The translations under genes and the position numbers were made by a program. The notes below the pieces were generated by a model that was given only the letters and a program-made list of their open reading frames with translations, searched no databases and had not been told where the DNA came from. A stretch of 32,695 bases of DNA, taken from assembly GCA_028278325.1 (NCBI GenBank), contig JANQEO010000140.1, positions 1 through 32,695 of the forward strand. The letters are read 5' to 3'. Below, piece after piece: positions 24,817 through 31,564 of this stretch. Positions within the stretch are counted from its first letter, which is position 1. The number at the start of each line of letters is the position of its first letter. This DNA is from Candidatus Binatia bacterium (lineage in GTDB: Bacteria; Desulfobacterota; Binatia; UBA1149; JAJCZL01).

Positions 24817-25563
24817 ATGCGCATGATGGGCTGGGTCCGGCGCTCGGTTGGTCTGATAGTCGGCACCCTGCGCGACCTTGCTCCGATACTCCTGATTGTC
24901 GCTTTCTTTCAGATCGTCGTGTTGCACCAGCCCGTAGACGATCTGGCGGGCATCGCAGTCGGGTTCGTCTTTGTGATGCTCGGCCTCGCGATGTTTGTCC
25001 AGGGTCTGGAAATGGCGCTGTTTCCTCTCGGTGAGACGCTGGCCGATGCTTTCGCTAGGAAGGGATCCATCTTCTGGCTGTTGAGTTTCGCGTTCGGCTT
25101 GGGCTTTGGCACGACCGTTGCCGAACCCGCCCTGATCGCCGTGGGCGCCGAGGCCGCCAGAGTCATGGGGGCTGCCGAGTTCATTCCCGCCGGCGAAGAC
25201 TCGGCAAACCGGTACGCACAGGCCTTGCGATACACAGTTGCCGCCTCCGTCGGCACATCGATGGTTCTCGGTGTCGTCCGCATCCTCAAAGGCTGGCCGA
25301 TCCAGTGGCTCATCATCTCCGGCTATTTGGTCGTGGTGACGCTCACAGCGGTCGCGCCGGAAGAAATCGTCGGCATCGCCTACGACAGCGGCGGAGTAAC
25401 CACGTCGACCATTACCGTTCCGCTTGTGACGGCGCTGGGGGTCGGGCTTGCCAGTGTGATCAAGGGGCGTAACCCGATGATCGACGGATTCGGACTGATC
25501 GCCTTTGCCAGCCTGATGCCTATCGTCTTCGTTCTTCTCTTCGGCGTGGTGATCAGCGCATGA
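24817..25563 (+). CDS. DUF1538 membrane transporter subunit 1
   Basis: 248 residues with about six to seven hydrophobic spans. Family motifs are [18 protein letters not shown] (about 91-108) and [17 protein letters not shown] (about 188-204), which the next gene repeats almost exactly. DUF1538 proteins often occur as adjacent pairs. One such pair has been reported (from memory, UmpAB of Halomonas) as a two-component Na+/H+ antiporter; I cannot verify this here. GAGGGGGAATCC precedes ATG. The stop overlaps the next start (ATGA at 25560-25563), so the two are translationally coupled. First gene of a four-gene operon. A role in cation/proton exchange is inference. Confidence 0.88.
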   Translation: MRMMGWVRRSVGLIVGTLRDLAPILLIVAFFQIVVLHQPVDDLAGIAVGFVFVMLGLAMFVQGLEMALFPLGETLADAFARKGSIFWLLSFAFGLGFGTTVAEPALIAVGAEAARVMGAAEFIPAGEDSANRYAQALRYTVAASVGTSMVLGVVRILKGWPIQWLIISGYLVVVTLTAVAPEEIVGIAYDSGGVTTSTITVPLVTALGVGLASVIKGRNPMIDGFGLIAFASLMPIVFVLLFGVVISA

Positions 25564-26372
25564 GCGACTTGGCCAGAGATCTGATCGAGACCATCGGCAC
25601 CACGTTGCTCGATGTGCTGCCGATTGCGGGGATACTCGTCGGTTTTCAGGTCGGGGTGTTGCGCCAGACGATACCGCGCCTGCGGCGGGTGCTGGTGGGT
25701 ACTCTCTATGTCGTCATCGGGCTGAGCTTCTTCTTGTTCGGGCTCGAACGAGCACTGTTTCCGCTCGGCAAGACGATGGCACAGCAGCTCACTGATCCCG
25801 CATTCATCGGCGCAGCCGCCGATGCGGCCGCACTCGCGTGGCACGACTACTACTGGACCTACATATTTGCCTTCGCCATCGGCTTCTCGACTACGATCGC
25901 CGAACCATCCTTGATCGCCGTGGCGATCAAAGCGCGTGAGGTTTCTGGCGGAGCGGTCGGTGCCTGGGGGTTGCGCATTGCGGTTGCGTTGGGCGTTGCC
26001 TTGTCGCTCGCCGTCGGGACGTGGCGCATCGTGACCGGTACCCCGCTCTACGTGTATATGATCATCGGCTATGTGATCGTCGTCGTGCAGACGATGCTGG
26101 CACCACGCATGATCATTCCGCTTGCGTACGATTCCGGCGGCGTGACCACGTCGACTGTGACCGTTCCGCTCGTCGCTGCACTCGGGCTGGGACTTGCATC
26201 GAGTGTGCCCGGGCGCAGCGTTCTCCTCGATGGATTCGGCCTGATTGCGCTCGCCAGCCTGTTCCCCATGATCACGGTCATGGGGTACGCACAAGTGACG
26301 AGCTGGCTCGAGGCCCGCCGTAGAAACGCGAAGGTACGAGCCATCCCGAGCAAAGGAGTTGACAGTCCATGA
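25560..26372 (+). CDS. DUF1538 membrane transporter subunit 2
   Basis: 270 residues, a paralogue of the preceding protein with the same two signature motifs ([19 protein letters not shown] at about 102-120 and [17 protein letters not shown] at about 189-205). It is longer at the N-terminus and has a basic cytoplasmic tail ([16 protein letters not shown]). It overlaps its upstream neighbour by four bases and its downstream PII-like neighbour by four bases (26369-26372). Equal stoichiometry in a heteromeric transporter is therefore likely. The conserved acidic residues in the AEP and YDSGG motifs are the obvious candidates for cation or proton coupling. Confidence 0.88.
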   Translation: MSDLARDLIETIGTTLLDVLPIAGILVGFQVGVLRQTIPRLRRVLVGTLYVVIGLSFFLFGLERALFPLGKTMAQQLTDPAFIGAAADAAALAWHDYYWTYIFAFAIGFSTTIAEPSLIAVAIKAREVSGGAVGAWGLRIAVALGVALSLAVGTWRIVTGTPLYVYMIIGYVIVVVQTMLAPRMIIPLAYDSGGVTTSTVTVPLVAALGLGLASSVPGRSVLLDGFGLIALASLFPMITVMGYAQVTSWLEARRRNAKVRAIPSKGVDSP

Positions 26373-26722
26373 AGTTCAAACTGATCTTCGTAATGGCCGA
26401 AGACAACCTCACTGACAAGGCGACTGCGGCTGCCCGCGCACACGGTGCGACTGGCTGTACCGTCATCACCAGCGTACGCGGGGAGGGGCTGACGCCTGCG
26501 CAGACGTTCATGGGGTTGACCGTCGCGGGCCAGCGGGACATCGTCCTCTTCCTCGTGGAGGAGCACCACAGCCGCGAGATTCTGGAAGCCATCGCAGCGT
26601 CCTGTGAATTCGACACCAAGCCAGGGACGGGTGTTGCCTTTCAAATGGACATCGAGGATGCGATCGGGCTGCACAGGCAAATCGCCACCATTGAGCAGCA
26701 GTTTGGCGAGGAGGACCTGTGA
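26369..26722 (+). CDS. PII-like signalling protein, operon copy
   Basis: 117 residues with PII fold features: N-terminal strand [48 protein letters not shown] across the (short) T-loop, and GTGVAFQMDIEDAIGL in the position of the C-terminal nucleotide-binding strand. The T-loop lacks the uridylylated Tyr of GlnB/GlnK, so this belongs with transporter-associated PII-like proteins and not nitrogen regulators. Overlaps of four bases upstream and three downstream put it in one operon with the DUF1538 pair. By analogy with other transport-linked PII proteins it probably gates or modulates the transporter in response to a nucleotide; the nucleotide is not readable. Confidence 0.85.
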   Translation: MKFKLIFVMAEDNLTDKATAAARAHGATGCTVITSVRGEGLTPAQTFMGLTVAGQRDIVLFLVEEHHSREILEAIAASCEFDTKPGTGVAFQMDIEDAIGLHRQIATIEQQFGEEDL

Positions 26723-27141
26723 TGGAACGGAAGATCGTAAGAGTCTCGGACGTGATGCAGACCTCGGTGCACATGGTGAGCGGTCTCGCGAGCGTTCGCG
26801 ACGCGATCTCAGAGATGAACCGACACAACGTCAGCTCGCTTGTCATCGATCGACGTGACAACGACGACGAGTTCGGCGTCGTGACCGTACGCGACATCGC
26901 TGGGCAGGTAGTTGCTCGAAACAGATCGACGGAACGCACGAGCGTGTACGAAGTCATGACCAAACCGGCCATGACTCTCGACACCGAAATGAACGTCAAG
27001 TACGCGATGCGGGCGCTCTCCAGGTTTCGACTGACGCGCGCCCTGGTGACCCATGGCAAAGAACTGCTCGGCATCGTTACCTTGCGCGACATGGTGCTCG
27101 GCTATGTCAATTCGGTCGAAGCCACGGAGGCGGAAGAGTAG
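26722..27141 (+). CDS. CBS-domain pair protein
   Basis: 139 residues from ATG 26722, with GAGGAGG at 26708-26714. An overlapping GTG at 26719 is possible. Two CBS motifs: VSDVMQTSVHMVSGLASVRDAISEMNRHNVSSLVIDR (about 7-43) and VYEVMTKPAMTLDTEMNVKYAMRALSRFRLTRALVTHGKELLGIVTLRDMV (about 77-127). Stand-alone CBS pairs bind adenosine nucleotides and regulate partner proteins. It is last in the operon after the PII-like gene, so this transporter appears to have two separate nucleotide sensors. A convergent second PII-like gene follows 104 bases downstream. Confidence 0.85.
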   Translation: MERKIVRVSDVMQTSVHMVSGLASVRDAISEMNRHNVSSLVIDRRDNDDEFGVVTVRDIAGQVVARNRSTERTSVYEVMTKPAMTLDTEMNVKYAMRALSRFRLTRALVTHGKELLGIVTLRDMVLGYVNSVEATEAEE

Positions 27142-27245
27142 ATCGGGTGAGCGCGAGGAGTAGACCGGCAAACGGTGGCGAGATCGAGGAGGCGCTCAGG
27201 TGCGCCGACCCCTGCGATCGGTGAAGACTTCGCCCGAGGCCGAGG

Positions 27246-27590
27246 TCACTCCCGCTTCTGCGCCTCGCGACGGAAGTGCTCGAGCTGGCTCTCGAGTCCT
27301 ACGGCGCGCTCCACGTCCACCACAAAGGCGATGCCCGTGCCCGGTTCCTTGAAGCGTCCAGCCTCGTAGATGGAATCGAGCACAGCGTCGACGAGGTGCT
27401 CTTCCAGCAGCAAGAGAACGACATCCGTCTGGGCTTCCAGCGTGAGGCCGAAGAAGGTCTTGGCCTCATGGATCCCGGTGCCGCGGGCGGGAATGATCGT
27501 TGCTCCAGTGCCGCCGGCTTCCTTGGCAGCCGTGACGATGCGATCGGTCTCCTTGGACTTGCCCATGGCCACGACGAGCTTGAAGTTCAT
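27246..27590 (-). CDS. second PII-like signalling protein, convergent
   Basis: 114 residues from ATG 27590 (GGGAGG just upstream on the minus strand); the open frame extends further, but the PII strand MNFKLVVAMGKSKETD starts here. It shares with the operon PII a distinctive T-loop region (ARGTGIHEAKTFFGLTLEAQTDVVLLLLEEH against VRGEGLTPAQTFMGLTVAGQRDIVLFLVEEH) and GTGIAFVVDVERAVGL. The two are paralogues and could form heterotrimers or respond to different signals. It is transcribed toward the operon with 104 bases between. IS debris lies directly upstream (about 27620-27860), so its promoter may be displaced or hybrid. Confidence 0.83.
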   Translation of the reverse strand: MNFKLVVAMGKSKETDRIVTAAKEAGGTGATIIPARGTGIHEAKTFFGLTLEAQTDVVLLLLEEHLVDAVLDSIYEAGRFKEPGTGIAFVVDVERAVGLESQLEHFRREAQKRE

Positions 27591-27619
27591 ATCATGCCTC
27601 CCGGGCAGGCTTCCTGTGC

Positions 27620-27860
27620 CGCCGCTGTGTGTCCCAAGAACTCCATCCGCGGAGGAATCGCAGACCATCGTCGACCCTATGCCGACGTCGTCGCAGTGTC
27701 CAGTTCAGATGAGGCGGACGTCGAGCCCGAAAGGAGTCTCTCCACGGCCCGGGTCCTGGCCGCGCGACGGTAGGTGTGACGGGCGTCGCCGAGCACTGGA
27801 GTGCTGTCGCCGTCGCCGGGTTCGACGAAGCGAGGGACGGGGCTGTTGCCGTCGAGCGCG
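27620..27860 (-). pseudogene. third copy of decayed IS end/transposase tip
   Basis: Minus-strand sequence near 27760-27830 reads GDGDSTPVLGDARHTYRRAA, matching the transposase tips at 1649 and 19769, though here the stop is lost and the frame runs on. The stretch 27620-27730 resembles 19641-19740. This marks the third site hit by the same degraded IS family. It abuts the PII-like gene start. Confidence 0.5.
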
Positions 27861-27909
27861 CGATGTGCGGGCTCGATCTCACACCCTCCCGCATGTCGTC
27901 TGCCCCTCG

Positions 27910-28176
27910 TATGTCCTACTATGTCCGCCCGGCTGGCTTCGGTTTCTTCCGAAGATGGTCGTCGTGCCCGCCTATTCCCTAGTATGTCCGCTCACATCGC
28001 GCCGACCGCGAGCGGTTTCCTAAACCGCAGGTCGGAGGTTCAAGCCCTCCCGGGATCGCTTGTAGGTGTAGGGCGTGGCGGCGGTTGTGACGATGCACTG
28101 AAGCTACGGTCAGCGGTTATCCGGAAACTCGCGGATTCCTCGCAGTCGGTTTGTCCGCGTATGTCCGTCTAGTCCG
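27910..28176 (+). other. attP-like attachment site: tRNA 3' half with phased arm repeats
   Basis: The 3' half of a tRNA-Arg(CCT) at 28011-28058 is flanked on both sides by TATGTCC-type direct repeats in one orientation, in groups spaced exactly 10 bp. Left: TATGTCC at 27910 and 27920, then TATTCCC at 27973 and TATGTCC at 27983. Right: TTTGTCC at 28150, TATGTCC at 28160, and TAGTCC at 28170. A core from a tRNA 3' end with helically phased arm sites on both sides is the layout of a phage/ICE attP. In an integrated element the two arms would be separated by the insert. No integrase gene is recognised in the circle. Confidence 0.6.
28011..28058 (+). pseudogene. partial tRNA-Arg(CCT), 3' half
   Basis: Anticodon stem GCGGT (28012-28016) / ACCGC (28024-28028) encloses the loop TTCCTAA with anticodon CCT at 28019-28021. 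The variable loop AGGTC follows, then T-arm GGAGG-TTCAAGC-CCTCC (28034-28050) and acceptor strand CGGGATC with discriminator G (28058). The D-arm and 5' acceptor strand are absent upstream, and no CCA is encoded. It cannot be a functional tRNA. It has the usual form of an integrative-element identity block. Confidence 0.85.
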
Positions 28177-28227
28177 GTAGTGAAGTGTCAGGCTATTGGC
28201 GGCCAGCTCTGCGGAGGACCGTGAGTC

Positions 28228-28503
28228 ATGGGTGCGCTGGACCCGCGAATCACCCGAGAGAACGTCCTGAGAACGATCTACTCGAGCAAGCGGACCATCT
28301 GGTCCCCATGCACGACGCTCGAGGCCATGGGCATCGAGTGGTTCCCGCACCAACCAGCGCACAACCGTCTTGCCATGAAGAGACTCCTGAGAGCCTTATG
28401 TGAAGAGGGCGTGCTCATCGAACGCCCGCACCCACACTCGCACTACACCTTCAAGGAAACAGCGTACGAGCGTGTCCCCGGCCTCGGAGAGGACATTCGG
28501 TGA
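28228..28503 (+). CDS. small basic protein, possible winged-helix, unknown
   Basis: 91 residues, ATG 28228 with GGAGG at 28213-28217. The stretch NRLAMKRLLRALCEEGVLIERPHPHSHYTFKE looks like a recognition helix followed by a winged-helix hairpin, and DPRITRENVLRTIYS could be helix 1. No family recognised. It lies about 50 bases after the attachment-site repeats. Recombination directionality factors are small DNA-binding proteins often placed there, so that role is possible, but this is positional inference only. The next gene follows after 50 bases in the same direction. Confidence 0.6.
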   Translation: MGALDPRITRENVLRTIYSSKRTIWSPCTTLEAMGIEWFPHQPAHNRLAMKRLLRALCEEGVLIERPHPHSHYTFKETAYERVPGLGEDIR

Positions 28504-28553
28504 TAGATCGAGAGGCACGACGGCGTCGAACTGGTCACTGAGGTGACTTCACC

Positions 28554-29000
28554 ATGACGAACTTGCCCGCCAAGCCGGAAGACCTGATGCCTCGTTTGCT
28601 GGAGATTGCGCTAGGGTTTCAGGCTTCTTGGGAGGAGCACCTTGCATGGTGGGATGACGAGACGGCGGGGATCTACAACGACACGGCCACGTTCTGTCAC
28701 TACCTGATCGACTGTTACTCCAGGGGAGAGACGGACTGGTATCCGAGCTTCTTCACGTTGATCGAGGACCTCGTGCGGGAGGGGTCGTCTGAGATGCATG
28801 CGATCGCCGTGGGGGGGCTTCTGGAGACGATTCAGGTCTCGGCGAGTCATCACGAGCACGGCGAAGATGTCTTCGTCCAGTGGCTCGGCCCCATGTCGCG
28901 GAAAGCCTGGGCCGAGATCGACGTCCAGTGGTCCAGACACGAGAACCTGGCGGACATCATTCGAGCCGAGCGCAAAGAGGACGACTCATCGTCGGAATGA
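28554..29000 (+). CDS. uncharacterised acidic cytoplasmic protein (immunity-protein-like)
   Basis: 148 residues, no signal or membrane segment, rich in Glu/Asp/Trp. The core YSRGETDWYPSFFTLIEDLVREG, then MHAIAVGGLLETIQ and FVQWLGPMSRKAWAEIDVQW, recalls small DUF families found beside toxin/immunity loci; I cannot name the family with confidence. GAGGTGAC lies ten bases before ATG. No toxin gene is recognisable next to it, and the preceding 28228 gene is likely co-transcribed. Confidence 0.65.
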   Translation: MTNLPAKPEDLMPRLLEIALGFQASWEEHLAWWDDETAGIYNDTATFCHYLIDCYSRGETDWYPSFFTLIEDLVREGSSEMHAIAVGGLLETIQVSASHHEHGEDVFVQWLGPMSRKAWAEIDVQWSRHENLADIIRAERKEDDSSSE

Positions 29001-29700
29001 TAGTTCACATGCGAGAGCTACTCACGCTGATCATCCTCGGGGATGAGTGCTACATGGGCCGTGTCGTGGACTCGAGTCAAGATCCGGTCGAAGAAGAGGA
29101 GGGCGGGCCTCCAGACCGGGATTGCGAGCGACATCATCTACGAGCACAACCCGTACGGCGCCGTCACCAGCGGTTTCTCCAGCGTCGTCTTCCCGACCTC
29201 CGATCCGACCCAGTGGCTCGTGAACTAGCGGCCGAGGTCAGGACGAGCCGTGATACCCGTCTGCTGGGCCGTCCATTGGCCGTCGGATCCGCCGTGACCT
29301 AGACGGCGCGGGCGTTTGACGCTCCTCTTCGACACGAGCAGCTGTTGCCCGAGCGCAAACGTTCTCAATCTCCATGCGCGCGCGGTTCCGACGCGATGAT
29401 CTGGCCGGGCTGAGGAAGAGATCGCGGCCGGCCGGATTCCCGACAATTCCACTAATACGAAATAAACCGAGATTTCGATATAGAACGCGGGGGGTGAACG
29501 GAGTGGTTCCCAGCTTCCTGCGGCAGGCGTTCCGGGCCAGCTCGTCTCGCCCAGAGCATGCAGTTTGGGCTCTCGGCGGGGGAGTTGTCGCTCGTTCTCA
29601 CAGGGTAGGGGAGCCTGCGGGCCAGCTCTGCTTCAGCCCGCCAACCCTCGTCACGCGGCGAGCATGCCGACCCGGCCTCAAGCGGAACCTCTCGAGGTCT
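29001..29700. other. region before the pilin gene: protein-end remnant and AT-rich island
   Basis: A frame at 29043-29228 ends GLQTGIASDIIYEHNPYGAVTSGF, SSVVFPTSDPTQWLVN and stop. This reads like the end of a secreted protein, but the N-terminal part is basic and random, so at most it is a fragment. At 29445-29490 there is a striking AT-rich patch in G+C-rich DNA, with inverted repeat CGAAAT/ATTTCG (29458-29463 and 29473-29478) and TATAGA at 29480. This is a plausible regulated promoter for the gene at 29701. No full gene is seen. Confidence 0.4.
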
Positions 29701-31116
29701 GTGAGACAGGATGACCATGCCGACCGATGCGGCGTGGCGCTGTTGGCAGCAATGAACGTCATCATCATCCTCGCGGCCCTGGCTGCTGCATTCCTGGTCG
29801 TGGCGTTCTCTGACAATCGCGAGCACCAATCATCGACTGCATCCATGAGAGCGTTCTACATCGCAGAGGCCGGGCTCAACGACGCGATCGCGAGATTCCG
29901 TGCGTGCGGCGAGGGGACGATCGGAACACCTCAGACCCCTATCTTGTTTGGCGGAGGTTCCTACTACGTCACCGCCGACACTGGGGAAGGCCCCGTCACT
30001 CTCGTGGCGGTGGGTCGATACGGCGACAGCGTGCGCGCCATTGAGGGCGTCGTTTCTCTGGGTCTGGAAGGTGTCTCGACCTTCACAGCCTACGGCGACA
30101 CGAGCATCGTCATGGCTGGTGAGAACGTCGTCGATAGCTTCGACAGTTCGGCGGGAGCGTACCTATCCCATCCGAGGAGTACGACTGCGCAGGGAACCAG
30201 CTACGCAGGGCGGCTAGCGGACGTGGTCAGCGGCGGCACGATCGACATCCTGGATCCCAGATCGGTCGTGGCGGGTGATGTCAGCGCTCGTGGTATCGGC
30301 GATCTCAATGCTGCCGGCGTGATCCTGGGTACCACGATCCCGGGCCGCGGTGATCAGCCGTTCCCACCGATCCGGCGACCCGATACGTCCAGCTGGTCAC
30401 CCAAGACACCGATCAGGCTGCAGAACACTGCCAGCAATACTCTCCCGCCCGGCAAGTACTTCGTCTCTGAGTTCTCCGTGTCGGACGACGCCGTTCTCAC
30501 GCTGACAGGGCCAGCCACATATGTCGTGGATACGTGGAAGGTGCAATCGAACGGCAAGGTCCTGATCGATGGCACGGCAGGCCCCGTGCTCGTTTACGTC
30601 GAGCACGAGTTCGAGATGCAGAGTGATGGTTCGGTGTCGAGCACGCGATCGCAGGCTGCCGACCTTTGCTTCTTCGTCTCCATCGACAACCACACGGGCT
30701 GCGAATCGGACCCAAAGGGCAACTCGAACCGGAAGCTTGCCCTGGAGGGCATGGCACGGATGAACGGGTCACTCTACGCGCCCAACGGTGTCATGAACTT
30801 GCTGGGTGACTCGCAGGTGTTCGGTTCAGTCACCGCAAAGCGGATCTACATGGACGGGAAATCGCAGATCCACTTCGACGAGGGCCTACGACAGGCCCCG
30901 TGGATCAGTAGTGGACGGGGCGTCGCCAATACCTGGGGGCAACTCCAGGGCCGGGGCGGTGATCCCGGTGGGGGCAGCGGTGGCGAGCGCAGCCCCCGAC
31001 CGGGGCACGGCCCTTCCCTGCTCTCGTGGCGCGAAGTACACGCAGATCGGAGCCCCCAGGGGAGGGGACCGGTCGGGGGAGCGCCTTCGCCCAACGACCG
31101 GGGCGAGCGTCGGTAG
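29701..31116 (+). CDS. PilX-like prepilin with DUF7305-like C-terminal region
   Basis: About 471 residues from GTG 29701. The open frame starts at 29374, but that upstream part is Arg-rich and random. The N-terminus RQDDHADRCG followed by VALLAAMNVIIILAALAAAFLVVAF and YIAEAGLNDAIARF is the class III leader, hydrophobic helix and adjoining helix of PilX-type minor pilins. A prepilin peptidase would cut after Cys-Gly. The middle and C-terminal parts (YVVDTWKVQSNGKVLIDGTAGPVLVYV, GSLYAPNGVMNLLGDSQVFGSVTAKRIYMDGKSQIHFDEGLR) are the beta-helical region that often follows. The last 60 residues are Gly/Pro/Arg-rich and low in complexity. No other pilus gene is present, so it must rely on host type IV machinery. 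Start uncertain. Confidence 0.78.
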   Translation: MRQDDHADRCGVALLAAMNVIIILAALAAAFLVVAFSDNREHQSSTASMRAFYIAEAGLNDAIARFRACGEGTIGTPQTPILFGGGSYYVTADTGEGPVTLVAVGRYGDSVRAIEGVVSLGLEGVSTFTAYGDTSIVMAGENVVDSFDSSAGAYLSHPRSTTAQGTSYAGRLADVVSGGTIDILDPRSVVAGDVSARGIGDLNAAGVILGTTIPGRGDQPFPPIRRPDTSSWSPKTPIRLQNTASNTLPPGKYFVSEFSVSDDAVLTLTGPATYVVDTWKVQSNGKVLIDGTAGPVLVYVEHEFEMQSDGSVSSTRSQAADLCFFVSIDNHTGCESDPKGNSNRKLALEGMARMNGSLYAPNGVMNLLGDSQVFGSVTAKRIYMDGKSQIHFDEGLRQAPWISSGRGVANTWGQLQGRGGDPGGGSGGERSPRPGHGPSLLSWREVHADRSPQGRGPVGGAPSPNDRGERR

Positions 31117-31124
31117 AATCTTCC

Positions 31125-31155
31125 GCTTCCGTAGCTGCTTCAGCAGCTTCGGGAG
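31125..31155 (+). terminator. hairpin after the prepilin gene
   Basis: AGCTGC (31133-31138), loop TTCA, GCAGCT (31143-31148) with flanking CCG/CGG pairs and one T-T mismatch, shortly after the stop at 31116. There is no strong U-run. Confidence 0.4.
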
Positions 31156-31193
31156 GATGGGTTCATCCGATCCTGCGAGCTCGGCGGTTCGGT

Positions 31194-31430
31194 TCAAAGC
31201 CACACTGCGCGCCGTCGCCGTGAGATCGTCTCGGGCGCGATGGGGTCTTCTATGGCCCGCTTGTACCGGCGCAGCGACGACTCCAGATCGGCCTTCGGTC
31301 GGGCGTCAGGCTGGTCCTGCTTCTCGATGAGCTCGGGGGCATCTCACATGCGGTGACTGCTTCCTCGGGCTCGTCGTTGGCGGCCAGGGCGCGGGCAAGC
31401 AGGCAAAAGGCCCCGAGGCACCAACAGGAG
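31194..31430 (-). pseudogene. remnant of a TPR-like protein gene
   Basis: The minus strand reads PELIEKQDQPDARPKADLESS, LRRYKRAIEDPIAPETISRRRR and AVWL with a stop at 31194. Upstream in another frame it reads LGAFCLLARALAANDEPEEAV. Both look like the C-terminal part of a tetratricopeptide-type protein interrupted by a frameshift, with the N-terminal portion missing. No promoter or start is visible. Most of 31117-31447 is taken up by this debris. Confidence 0.4.
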
Positions 31431-31447
31431 GGTCACGGAGACGAACG

Positions 31448-31477
31448 TTGACGCTGCGCAGATGGGCAGGCTACGGT
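31448..31477 (+). promoter_or_regulatory. promoter of the wrapped secreted gene
   Basis: TTGACG (31448-31453), 18 bases, TACGGT (31472-31477), about 87 bases before ATG 31565. The spacer GCGCAGATGGGCAGG closely resembles that of the orphan promoter at 22759 (GCAGACGCGCAGG), suggesting common descent. Confidence 0.55.
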
Positions 31478-31564
31478 CGCTTCTCATGACGCCAATGCGG
31501 ACTGCCCGGTGGTCCCGCCCGTCAGCTGTCGTCTCCCGCCGTTCCTCCGTCCCGAGGAGTAGAC

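Noticed and set aside
28011..28058. functional tRNA-Arg gene
   Set aside because: The D-arm and the 5' acceptor strand are missing; the upstream bases cannot pair with the acceptor strand.
27910..28176. CRISPR array
   Set aside because: The repeats are only 7 bases long with 3-base gaps and there are no spacers of uniform length; phased protein-binding sites fit better.
29043..29228. 61-residue protein
   Set aside because: The C-terminal half looks protein-like, but the N-terminal half is random and there is no ribosome site; treated only as a possible fragment.
29374..29700. upstream extension of the prepilin frame
   Set aside because: Arg- and Pro-rich, no similarity to pilins, and it would bury the class III leader 110 residues inside the protein.
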